Assembly (NCBI RefSeq): GCF_000238395.3 | Contig: NZ_CP011025.1 | Coordinates: 2,356,001 to 2,420,000 of the forward strand | Reading direction: 5' to 3' | DNA length: 64,000 nucleotides | Origin: Pseudoalteromonas arctica A 37-1-2 | GTDB lineage: Bacteria > Pseudomonadota > Gammaproteobacteria > Enterobacterales > Alteromonadaceae | In this document: in pieces, positions 45,774-54,638 of the stretch | Layout: the number at the start of each line of letters is the position of its first letter | Position numbering within the stretch: position 1 is the stretch's first letter | Translations under genes and position numbers: made by a program | The notes under the pieces: generated by a model | Told to the model about the DNA's origin: nothing | Databases searched by the model: none | What the model saw: the letters and a program-made list of their open reading frames with translations, nothing else

Positions 45774-45804
45774 TAAGGCGTATAGTTTTTAACTACACGC
45801 CTTG
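45774..45804 (-). terminator. Hairpin between the hydrolase and its partner gene
   Basis: AAGGCGT and ACGCCTT (with inner TAGT / ACTA) fold into a stem of about 11 bp in the 55-base gap between the two minus-strand genes. The minus-strand 3' side lacks a T run, so it may reduce rather than stop read-through. Confidence 0.4.
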
Positions 45805-45808
45805 TATG

Positions 45809-46879
45809 TTATGGAATCACATTATAAATAAGTGCTGATGCGCTTAAATTATTTGAATCCTTAATATAACGATATTGTTTTTTCCAAAACCAACTACCTG
45901 TAGTTTTATCAAACGTATTAAAACCTACAGTGTCACCTTCCACATTTACGTTATTCATGGCTATTGTTACATTACCTTTTCGCTGCGCGTTATGTATTTC
46001 GTTATGGCTATAACTGTCACTCATCATCATTGGATAATGGTTTGGCATAAAGCTACTTACTGCATCACCTTGCGATTTTAAATGGCCATTTGTATCAATA
46101 CTGCTGCTACAACTTCCAAACGAGCCAGCCGAACTGGCACCACATGAAGAGTGCGATGCAACAACCGAATCATCATTGCCTTTTAAAAAACCACCCGTTA
46201 AACCCAAATATGCATTTCCATCGGCAACAAAGCGTAAACGTGGCGTACGTGCATCTGGGAATGGTGAAATTTTACGTGCATTATTCACTTTTAAATCGTG
46301 TAATACACCAACAGCTTCGGTTACATCACTTCCTAGCCACCATTTGAGTGCAGCATCGACCGCAAAGTTCCATGATGCGCCAGTTAAAGCACTAACAGCT
46401 ACGTCAGCCAGCTCACTTCCACCACCCGCGCCTGCCAAATCAAACGTAGCAACAATATTAAGCGGCTCTAAGCCTTCGTTTTCTAACCAGTTTTCTTGAT
46501 TATCAATAATATGGCGTGCAACTAAGTCTCCTGTTGAATGTGTTACAAATACACAGCCATCACTGCATAAATTAGAGCGTGAAATTTGCTTTAGCTTTGG
46601 CCACACCCAATCGGTAGCAATTTTACCTTCAATACGTTCATAAGCAGGCCAATCAATTCGCTCATCTGCACGATTATTCCAGTACGATTGCCAATATGTT
46701 TCACCATCATTGATTACATCACTACCCGACTTATTTGTTATTTGCGAAGTTTGTAACCCATGAATTAATATAATTTTGTAGTCTTTACTCGCTGCAGAAA
46801 AGCTCATTAACATAGCTAACCCCGCACCAATTAGGTGGCTTGGCTTAATTAATTTGTGTGTGCGCTTTGTGTTGTTCAT
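45809..46879 (-). CDS. Secreted alpha/beta hydrolase (lipase/esterase-like)
   Basis: 356 residues with a signal peptide (IGAGLAMLMSFSAASKDYK). The mature chain starts with the hydrolase opening IILIHGLQTSQ. The nucleophile elbow is VTHSTGDLVARHI (Ser in xHSxG). A possible acid and His lie in the C-terminal half (SDSYSHNEIHN). Four Cys in two close pairs (NLCSDGC; SCGASSAGSFGSC) suggest disulfides, and a Gly/Ser-rich loop around 246-260. Probably a lipase or polyester esterase; the substrate is unknown. It precedes the membrane-anchored partner gene. A MITE lies 91 bases upstream of its start. Confidence 0.8.
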   Translation of the reverse strand: MNNTKRTHKLIKPSHLIGAGLAMLMSFSAASKDYKIILIHGLQTSQITNKSGSDVINDGETYWQSYWNNRADERIDWPAYERIEGKIATDWVWPKLKQISRSNLCSDGCVFVTHSTGDLVARHIIDNQENWLENEGLEPLNIVATFDLAGAGGGSELADVAVSALTGASWNFAVDAALKWWLGSDVTEAVGVLHDLKVNNARKISPFPDARTPRLRFVADGNAYLGLTGGFLKGNDDSVVASHSSCGASSAGSFGSCSSSIDTNGHLKSQGDAVSSFMPNHYPMMMSDSYSHNEIHNAQRKGNVTIAMNNVNVEGDTVGFNTFDKTTGSWFWKKQYRYIKDSNNLSASALIYNVIP

Positions 46880-46970
46880 ACAATTCCTTAATGTTGTGTA
46901 CTTAATATTTTATTATCATTTAAGGTATTCATGTTGGTTTACATAAGCTTGTCAGCTTAGGTGTTCACTA

Positions 46971-47282
46971 GGGTCTGTTGTTCTTTTCGGATTAAAATTT
47001 GTTCAAACTAGAGGCTATTTAATCACGGCGCGAGATTTGTAACCTAGTGGGCTCGGTAACTGCTCCTGCGTTACTCTACTGGCTTACATCCATGTAAGAA
47101 TAAGTAAAAACCGAGCAACAAAGAGTAAATAGCCTCTAGGAAGTACCCTTTGGGCAGCGTCTGTTTGGCATTAATGCTACGTTATCGCCTATTTATGGGG
47201 AACAACCACACTACTTAGGCTCTGCCTTGCCTAAATACCAAACAGACTGCTGCAAATTTAACCTTGAAAGATCAACAGACTC
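46971..47282 (-). mobile_element. MITE copy 3 (312 bp, inverted orientation)
   Basis: Same family as 12720-12983 and 18161-18424, in opposite orientation. TIRs are GGGTCTGTTG at left and CAACAGACTC at right. It is flanked by TA on both sides (46969-46970 and 47283-47284). It holds 48 bp absent from the other two copies, placed between GTGGGCT and AAGTAAAAACC. The rest of 46880-47489 shows only AT-rich DNA, plus a weak stem AAAGCGG / CCGCTTT (47440-47470) that may end the MCP transcript. Confidence 0.88.
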
Positions 47283-47489
47283 TAGTATTAGGAACAACGA
47301 ATAAAAATGCAACAACTTATTATCATTTAGAGAAGAGAAGAAACTTATTTCATACTGATTAATGAGTTAATAGAGGTATAGTTGTTAAATTTGAAATTAT
47401 TAGATGGGTTTCAAGGGGTATATTGAGGGTAGTAAGATTAAAGCGGATACCATTGAAAGTGCCCGCTTTAGAATAAGGACGAAGCTAAT

Positions 47490-48815
47490 CTAACCGTTAG
47501 CTTTAAGTTCACTGGTAAATTGCCCAATCGCATTTACAACTTCTTGTGCACCTTGTTGGATCTCTTGCATCACTTCACCAGATTCTTTAGATAACGCCAA
47601 GCCTTGCTCTGCCTTCTCTTTACCTTTTTCTATTACAGCCACCGTATTTTGGGTTTGTGATTGGTTGCGCTGTACAACTTCTACAATTTCTTCTGTTGCT
47701 TTTGAGGTACGCGATGCAAGCAATCGCACTTCATCTGCAACCACAGCAAAGCCTCGCCCCTGCTCGCCAGCTCTTGCCGCTTCAATTGCGGCATTTAATG
47801 CTAATAAATTTGTTTGCTCAGCAATACTACTAATGCTTTGTACAATACTCGATATTTGTTGCGACTGCTGATCAAGCGCTGAAATTTCATTTGCAGCTTG
47901 CTCCATGTTAATAGCCAGCTCAGTCATTACTGCGACTGTATCTTGTATAACGCTCGCGCCTTGCTCTGCTTTTTTATCAGTTTGGGTTGAGGTGCTATAA
48001 GCAATTTCGGCAGCTTGTGATATCGCAATTTCTTGATTTACTTGATCAGTGATAACAGTTGCAAACTTCATCACTTTATAAAGCTCATTCGCGTCATTTG
48101 AGATTGGGTTATATGACGCTTCTAGCCAAACAATGTTGCCATGTTTATCTACGCGCTTAAAACGCTCAGCAATAAACTTACCTTCTCTCAATTTAGCCCA
48201 AAATTGTAAGTACTCTTGTGAGTTAGCCTCTGAAGCTTCGCAGAAAGTGCGGTGATGTTTGCCAAGGATTTCGCTTTCTTGATAGCCCATTGCAGCTAAA
48301 AACTGATCATTTGCTTTTAATACATGGCCTTCTAAATCAAATTCAATTACCGCCATAGAGCGATATATCGCTTTAATAGTATCGCTTTGCTCACGAGAAG
48401 CCGTAATTGTTTTTGTAAGTACACTTCCGAATATAGAAAAATAGAGCAACTGATCTTGCTCCCCTTTTACTGGATGTACTATTAAACGTAACCATTCAGC
48501 TTTACCATCGCTGCGCATAACTTGCAATGCACCGCCCCAATGCCCTTCTTTTTTAATAGCTTGCTGCAGGCTTTTAAATTCTGAAGATTGACGAGACGAA
48601 TCTGTAATAAAATCGTCAAAAGAATTATTAGTTAGATCATCTTCACTGTAGCCTAGGTTTTCTAAAAACTTATCATTGGCGTGCGAAATTCGGCCATCAT
48701 AAAGAATGTTTAGTACTAACATCTCTCGGTAAAGCCCTTCCCATACTTGTTGTAATGGGTAAAGTTCAGCTTTTAGAGAAGCTATTTCGTTTTGTTTATT
48801 TTTAGAAAAAAACAT
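47490..48815 (-). CDS. Soluble PAS-PAS methyl-accepting chemotaxis protein
   Basis: A 441-residue chemoreceptor without membrane helices. A short coiled coil is followed by two PAS domains: about 35-130 (ILYDGRISHANDKFLENLGYSE..) and about 155-255 (VIEFDLEGHVLKANDQFLAAMGYQESEILGKHHR). The C-terminal MCP signalling domain has the hallmark hairpin tip IAEQTNLLALNAAIEAARAGEQGRGFAVVADEVR. The layout resembles Aer-type or cytoplasmic energy/redox sensors. The second PAS begins KANDQFLAAMGY, and heme or FAD ligands cannot be told by eye. It is a single gene with no che genes nearby. Confidence 0.92.
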   Translation of the reverse strand: MFFSKNKQNEIASLKAELYPLQQVWEGLYREMLVLNILYDGRISHANDKFLENLGYSEDDLTNNSFDDFITDSSRQSSEFKSLQQAIKKEGHWGGALQVMRSDGKAEWLRLIVHPVKGEQDQLLYFSIFGSVLTKTITASREQSDTIKAIYRSMAVIEFDLEGHVLKANDQFLAAMGYQESEILGKHHRTFCEASEANSQEYLQFWAKLREGKFIAERFKRVDKHGNIVWLEASYNPISNDANELYKVMKFATVITDQVNQEIAISQAAEIAYSTSTQTDKKAEQGASVIQDTVAVMTELAINMEQAANEISALDQQSQQISSIVQSISSIAEQTNLLALNAAIEAARAGEQGRGFAVVADEVRLLASRTSKATEEIVEVVQRNQSQTQNTVAVIEKGKEKAEQGLALSKESGEVMQEIQQGAQEVVNAIGQFTSELKANG

Positions 48816-49008
48816 TAATATCCCTACTAATACATTCGATATGAAATGAAATTAATTTTATTATAGAAGATATTATTTATAACGCGATAAATAATAAGAG
48901 CTTTAATTACTAGATTCAGAAAGTTTTAAAATAGCCAATACATAAACACTGGTATCTGCAAATATGTGGATACATCAATAAAATAACTTCTATGTCCCAG
49001 CAGAACCT

Positions 49009-51063
49009 TTAATTCTCAAACTTTAATCTTTCATACAATCCAGACGCTCTCGATACGCTTTTATTCATCGCTAGTTGTAGTACTTTTTTATCAGCCACCA
49101 GCTCAAAGGTGTTTTTAGCACGGGTTATTCCCGTATACACTAATTGCCTGTTAATACCCATGCGCGCTTGTTTTAGCGGTGGCAGTACCATGGCTGTGTA
49201 GCTAAACTCTGAACCTTGTGATTTATGAATAGTCATTACATAGACTTTATCGTGCGCAGGGAGTCGTGCTGGCGAAAATGCTCGTTGATTACCTTGCTCA
49301 TCAATAAATATGGCTTTGAGTTGATTACTTTCATCGGGCATTAAAATACCAATATCACCGTTAAATAACTTAAGTTGATAATCGTTTTGGCTCACCATAA
49401 TAGGCATACCCGTGTAGTGGTGAGTATTAGGACTTACGGTAATTAAACCTTGCTGTTGCAACACGCGCTCTATTCGTTGATTTAAGCTATGAACGCCGTA
49501 ATCGCCCTCTCGTACCGCAGCTAAAAGCTGATAACTAGCAAAAGCAGCATGCACCTGTGCAACACTTGCACCTTGAGCTATTAAGTTAAGGTACTTTGCA
49601 TAATGACTTGCTGCACTTTTAACGAGCTTTTCAATTGGTTTTGCTACAAAGTCGTAATCTAAAATTACATCGTTAAAGCGCCCTTCACTACTTTCTTGCT
49701 CTACGTAATTTAAAATACCGGTGTTATTGGTGTTTACCGCAAGTGCGAGTTGACCAATGCCGCTTTGTGCATCAAATCGATAACTGTGTTGTAAAAAGGC
49801 AATGCAATCTGCGAGTTTAAATTCACTCACGCTTTGCGCTACGAGCTTAGGCTCATTATTAAAACATAAGCTATTTAGCTCATCACAACGTGCTTGCGAG
49901 TAGCTTGGCGTTTGCCCAAGTGTTAAACCTTGGCATAAATCGCTCATTACGCTGCCGGTATCTACCGAGGCAAGCTGATCTTTGTCACCTAGGAGTATTA
50001 ATCGCGCGTGCGCAGGAAGTGCTTCTATTAATTTAGCCATCAGCGATAAATCGACCATACTGGCTTCATCAATAATTAGTACATCTAAATGCAGCGGATT
50101 ACTTTTGTTATGCCTAAATTTATTAGTAAACGGTTTTACACCCAATAAGCGATGAATAGTTTGAGCGCTTTGCGGGATCAGCGTTTTTATATCATCAGGA
50201 ATCGTTGTGAGCTTATTTTTAGCGCCCAAAATAGACTCACTTAAACGTGCAGCGGCTTTACCTGTAGGGGCCACCAGCTTAATACTAAGGGGCGCGGTTT
50301 TATAAAGTGACTGTAAAATAGCCAGTAACTTAGTCACTGTGGTAGTTTTACCTGTGCCAGGACCCCCCGTGATCACGCTAAAGCCTTTGGTGGCAGCAAT
50401 CGCACATGCCACTTTTTGCCAATCAGTTTCAATTGCAGAATCTGCAGGAAAATAGGTATTTAAAAGTTCAGCCAATACTTCGTTGTTAATATTGAGCTTT
50501 CGCTCGCTCATACTTAATAATCTGTCAGCAAGTGTTTGCTCATAACCGGCAAGACGCGCAAAATAAAGTCGCTCGTTAAACAGTTGCAGTGGTTTATTTT
50601 CGCCTACGCTTTCATGGCTTTGTAAATAACTAAGCGCTGTGTGTACATTAAAATCATCACTAAACGGGCTTAGCGTACTGGGTACATTGCCATCGAGTTT
50701 ATTAAAGTCACTGTTGCGCAAGTTAAAAGGATTACTCCAATCAACCTCATTTAAAGTTAGGCAGCTATGCTGGCTTTGCTGCGATAAGCACAGCAATAAA
50801 ATAATATAAAACAGTTCATTGTGAGTTTGCTCAATGTCATTAGCACACAGTAATTCAGCGAGCTTCACATCAACTACACGCAGTCGATTTTGCGCTAATA
50901 AATACTCAAGTAACGGGACTTCGGTAATCGTATTATTTAACACAATGTCCTCTAATGGGGCATCTTGTGCTACATTTTTTGAAGTAAGAGGCTCTGCGGC
51001 TTCATTATTAAGTGTCTCGTCAATATCGTCAAACAAGCCAGGTTGCTCATTTAAATCACTCAT
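49009..51063 (-). CDS. recD: Exodeoxyribonuclease V alpha subunit RecD
   Basis: The fast 5'-3' helicase subunit of RecBCD, which repairs double-strand breaks and degrades foreign linear DNA. 684 residues. SF1B motifs are clear: Walker A GGPGTGKTTTVTKLL, Walker B LIIDEASMVDLSLM, motif III ARLILLGDKDQLASVDTG and motif VI RQLVYTGITRAK. Its start overlaps the recB stop by 4 bases, and recC-recB-recD runs in one direction. Confidence 0.97.
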   Translation of the reverse strand: MSDLNEQPGLFDDIDETLNNEAAEPLTSKNVAQDAPLEDIVLNNTITEVPLLEYLLAQNRLRVVDVKLAELLCANDIEQTHNELFYIILLLCLSQQSQHSCLTLNEVDWSNPFNLRNSDFNKLDGNVPSTLSPFSDDFNVHTALSYLQSHESVGENKPLQLFNERLYFARLAGYEQTLADRLLSMSERKLNINNEVLAELLNTYFPADSAIETDWQKVACAIAATKGFSVITGGPGTGKTTTVTKLLAILQSLYKTAPLSIKLVAPTGKAAARLSESILGAKNKLTTIPDDIKTLIPQSAQTIHRLLGVKPFTNKFRHNKSNPLHLDVLIIDEASMVDLSLMAKLIEALPAHARLILLGDKDQLASVDTGSVMSDLCQGLTLGQTPSYSQARCDELNSLCFNNEPKLVAQSVSEFKLADCIAFLQHSYRFDAQSGIGQLALAVNTNNTGILNYVEQESSEGRFNDVILDYDFVAKPIEKLVKSAASHYAKYLNLIAQGASVAQVHAAFASYQLLAAVREGDYGVHSLNQRIERVLQQQGLITVSPNTHHYTGMPIMVSQNDYQLKLFNGDIGILMPDESNQLKAIFIDEQGNQRAFSPARLPAHDKVYVMTIHKSQGSEFSYTAMVLPPLKQARMGINRQLVYTGITRAKNTFELVADKKVLQLAMNKSVSRASGLYERLKFEN

Positions 51064-54000
51064 AGCATAGCTCCTTGGCTAAATAAGCCATCTAAAATAG
51101 TTACTTGCTCTACAGTTAGCTTTTTAAAGTACACGCCTTGCCCTGCCGGCATTCCACGTAAAAACGTGTAATACACGCCGCCTAAATGGGTTTCTATCGA
51201 GTAATCAGCTATACGTTGTTTTAATAAACGATGCAGCGCTACCGTGTAGATTAAATACTGTAAATGATACTGATGACTGCTCATTGCTTGCTCAAGCATA
51301 TCGCCTTCGTAATCAGCTGGCGTACTGCCTAAGTAATTAGACTTATAATCTAAAATATAATATTTGCCTTGATAGCAAAATATTAAATCGACAAAGCCTT
51401 TTAACAAGCCTTTTACTTGTGAAAATTCAAGCTTACTTTGCGTAAAGCCAAAATGTTTAACCAGCATTTCGTTTAGCTTAGGTGCGCTTAAGCTCTCAAG
51501 TGGTAAATTAAACTCCATTTCGACTAGGCAGTCGCTTGGTGTAAGCACACCTAATGAAAGAAGGCTGTTTTCTAGAGAGCTTTTATCTAGGGGACACGCA
51601 AGAACATCGAGTACCCACTTTTCAGCCACTTCTCGCCATTGCTCACTTATGTGATACTTTTCAAGACTGCGCTTAACTACCTCAGATAAGTTTTGCTCGG
51701 TATTAGTTGAGTGAACTATTGGGCTAATAAAATCTATTTGTTCAAATATTTCATGCAAACAGCTACCCGGCTTTGGCCCTTTAGGAAAACTATAAGGTGA
51801 TGGCAGTTCGTCCTCTTGCACTGCAAACTCGTCTTTTTCGTGATCTTCATCACTTCGCCCTGGGGCTAATTGGTCGCTGTGCTTTTTAAAGCTCAACGCA
51901 CTAAAGCTGGTTGCTCGCCAGTTACGCTCAATATTTGCCGTTACTCTATTAACACTTAATGTTTGCTGCGCAATTTTACTATTACTAAAACAAAGCTTTC
52001 CCTGTTCTAATAACGTTTGCGAGGTAAATTGCTGATAGCTCATCGCGCTATTAGCGTCGCAAAACTCACTTAAATGCGTGCGCCATGTTTGGCTACTGGC
52101 AAGCTCAAGCCCTGCAAATAAAACATGCCCTAGTGCACTACTTTGCATTGCTAAGCGGCTACTTTGCCCTTGCCCAATGTTATAAACACCAAGCGCACAA
52201 AAATGCACAGCGCGAGTAAGTGCTACATACAGCAGGCGTAAATCTTCAGCTAAGCGCTCTTGCTCTGCTTTTTGCAGTGCATCTTCGTCTTTACTTAAAT
52301 CGTAAACTAGCTTGCCGTTATTGTGATAAAGCGCTTCTTTTGTTTCGCGATAGCCACTGGCAAACGGCATAAATACCAAAGGGTATTCAAGCCCCTTTGA
52401 GGCATGCATAGTGACAATTTTAACTAAGTTGGCGTCACTTTCTAGGCGCACCTGTACTGTTTCACCGTCTTGTTGGCTTACCTTTTGTGCAAACCAGCGC
52501 AGCAAACGCAGCGTGCCTTCAAGCTCTATTTGTTTTTGCTGAAGTATTTCACCCAAGTGCCTAAAGTCCGTCAGCCAACGCTCAACGTTATATCCCAATC
52601 CTTGCCATTTAGCGCTAAGCTGATTATGGCTCATTAAGCGCTCAAGCATTGCCATAGCGCCTTGCTTGTTCCAAATGTGGCTAAGTTGTGCAAAAAAGTT
52701 TAAGTAGTCTTGCCATTTATTTTCATCATCGGCGAGTGCATGTATTTCGTTATAACTTAAACAAAATAATGGACCCGCTAAAACACCGCGCAGCAATGAC
52801 TCGTCATATTGACCATGCAGCGCTGTTAAAAAGTTAAGTAGGTGATGGCTAAGCTCTTGGCTAAAAACGCTCTCGCGCGATAAATACACGCTGGCTATTT
52901 TGGCTTCGCTAAGCGCTTTTTTCATTATTTGCGCTTCAACACGGTCGCGCACTAATATACAAATATCGGCAGCGCTTACAGGGGTACTGCCAATACACGC
53001 GTCCCCTTGTTTTGCTTTTTCAAGCAGGGTCACTATTTTATTAGCAAAGTGAGTGGCTAAATGTGCTTGCCCTACACCTTTGTTGGTTGGTTTGTTTTTT
53101 TCGTCTGCGGCTTCATCCACAAATACATTAAATTCGAATGCGGTCGCGGGTTTGCCATCAATTAAAAAAGAGTCTTCCGCTTTTTTACCTTTAGCAGCTA
53201 CTGCGTTAAACGGTATAGCGTCGTTATAAATAAAGCTGTTAGCGTGTTTGCCAAATAAACTATTAACGCTATTTACTATATCAGTGCTTGAGCGAAAGTT
53301 AGTCCCCAGCGTAAATTGCTGATCAGTCTGTACAGCTTCTTTTGCACCAATGTACGTAAAAACATCTGCGCCCCTAAAGCCATAAATAGCCTGCTTGGGG
53401 TCGCCTATCATGGCAAGCGTGGTATTTTGTTGCCCATAAATTTTACTAAAAATACCGTACTGAATCGGATCGGTATCTTGGAATTCATCAATCATGGCAA
53501 CCGGAAACAACTGCGCAATTTTTTGCGCTAGTACGTCGCCTTGTTCGTTATTAAGCGCACTGTGTAAATTGGTCAATAAGTCATCTGGGGTGATAACGCT
53601 TTGCTCTTGCTTGCGCTTAACTATTGCGGCTTTTACCCAGCGTGCTGCATGTTGTACAACCGCTATTTTGAGCCCTTGGTTTATGGTGTTATTAAGGGCG
53701 GCAAGCTCGTCAAACTGACTCAGTAATGGATGCACGAATAATGGCTGATTTTTTTTATAATTGCTTACATCGCTTAAGTTTTCTGTACTCCACACTTCAA
53801 ACGAATACTTGTTAGTGCCAAATTCAAAAAACAAATCGCCGCCTAAACAAAATGCCTCAAGCGCACCAAGGCTGCCTTTTCGTGCTGGCGTTTTAGACCC
53901 GCTTAAACCCGAGCTTTTAATAGCACCGATAAACTCTTGCTCTAACACCGCTTTTTTAAATGCAGGCACACGGGTTATGTACTCGTCACGGGCTCTCCAT

Positions 54001-54638
54001 ACATCATCTAAATTTATTTGGGGCGTAATGTGCGCATTAGCTTTGTTTAAAATGCTCGCCACTTGAGCGAATAAAGCCTCGGGTGCGGCAAATACATCTA
54101 AAATAGCATCGGTGCGTTCTTTATTAAGTGGGTATACAAATGCCCGCCAAAAATCTTTAATAGTTTCGAGTAATATGTCGCGCTCATCTAAAATAAATTC
54201 TAGATTAAACGCCACACCCGACTCAAACGCATGTTGCTTTAGCATCCGCTGACAAAAGCCATGAATAGTAAAAATAGCGGCTTCGTCCATTGATTTAGCA
54301 GCTGCATCGAGTAAATCAAAGGCGCGGTGCTTATCATCAATTTTGGCAATTACGCCTTCAATGAGTTCGTCGTTTGGGTCTTGCCCAAGCAATGCGTCGC
54401 GCGCAGCAATAATTCGGCTGCGCACGCGGTCTTTAATTTCTTGGGTGGCAGCGTCGGTAAAGGTTACTACCAAAATTTGCTCAACACTGAGCGGCGTATT
54501 TAACTCACCTTCTATTTGCATACCTAGTAAGTAACGTAAATACAGCCCCGTAATTGTATAAGTTTTACCAGTACCCGCACTGGCTTCTATTAAACTTTGA
54601 CCAATGAGCGGCATAGTAAGAGGATTAAGCGCTTGCAT
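51060..54638 (-). CDS. recB: Exodeoxyribonuclease V beta subunit RecB
   Basis: The 3'-5' helicase-nuclease subunit of RecBCD. About 1192 residues. Walker A EASAGTGKTYTITGLY, DEFQDTDPIQ, and helicase motif LRLLYVALTRAVH. The C-terminal nuclease domain has the catalytic series GLLKGFVDLIFC followed by YYILDYKSNYLG. ATG 54638 (MQALNPLTMPL) was chosen: AAGGAG lies 8 bases upstream, whereas a longer reading to 54686 lies inside recC. It overlaps the recC end by 14 bases. Confidence 0.97.
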   Translation of the reverse strand: MQALNPLTMPLIGQSLIEASAGTGKTYTITGLYLRYLLGMQIEGELNTPLSVEQILVVTFTDAATQEIKDRVRSRIIAARDALLGQDPNDELIEGVIAKIDDKHRAFDLLDAAAKSMDEAAIFTIHGFCQRMLKQHAFESGVAFNLEFILDERDILLETIKDFWRAFVYPLNKERTDAILDVFAAPEALFAQVASILNKANAHITPQINLDDVWRARDEYITRVPAFKKAVLEQEFIGAIKSSGLSGSKTPARKGSLGALEAFCLGGDLFFEFGTNKYSFEVWSTENLSDVSNYKKNQPLFVHPLLSQFDELAALNNTINQGLKIAVVQHAARWVKAAIVKRKQEQSVITPDDLLTNLHSALNNEQGDVLAQKIAQLFPVAMIDEFQDTDPIQYGIFSKIYGQQNTTLAMIGDPKQAIYGFRGADVFTYIGAKEAVQTDQQFTLGTNFRSSTDIVNSVNSLFGKHANSFIYNDAIPFNAVAAKGKKAEDSFLIDGKPATAFEFNVFVDEAADEKNKPTNKGVGQAHLATHFANKIVTLLEKAKQGDACIGSTPVSAADICILVRDRVEAQIMKKALSEAKIASVYLSRESVFSQELSHHLLNFLTALHGQYDESLLRGVLAGPLFCLSYNEIHALADDENKWQDYLNFFAQLSHIWNKQGAMAMLERLMSHNQLSAKWQGLGYNVERWLTDFRHLGEILQQKQIELEGTLRLLRWFAQKVSQQDGETVQVRLESDANLVKIVTMHASKGLEYPLVFMPFASGYRETKEALYHNNGKLVYDLSKDEDALQKAEQERLAEDLRLLYVALTRAVHFCALGVYNIGQGQSSRLAMQSSALGHVLFAGLELASSQTWRTHLSEFCDANSAMSYQQFTSQTLLEQGKLCFSNSKIAQQTLSVNRVTANIERNWRATSFSALSFKKHSDQLAPGRSDEDHEKDEFAVQEDELPSPYSFPKGPKPGSCLHEIFEQIDFISPIVHSTNTEQNLSEVVKRSLEKYHISEQWREVAEKWVLDVLACPLDKSSLENSLLSLGVLTPSDCLVEMEFNLPLESLSAPKLNEMLVKHFGFTQSKLEFSQVKGLLKGFVDLIFCYQGKYYILDYKSNYLGSTPADYEGDMLEQAMSSHQYHLQYLIYTVALHRLLKQRIADYSIETHLGGVYYTFLRGMPAGQGVYFKKLTVEQVTILDGLFSQGAML

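Noticed and set aside
48816..49008. Gap between the chemoreceptor and recD
   Set aside because: Only AT-rich DNA is seen, with no ORF, clear terminator or repeat.
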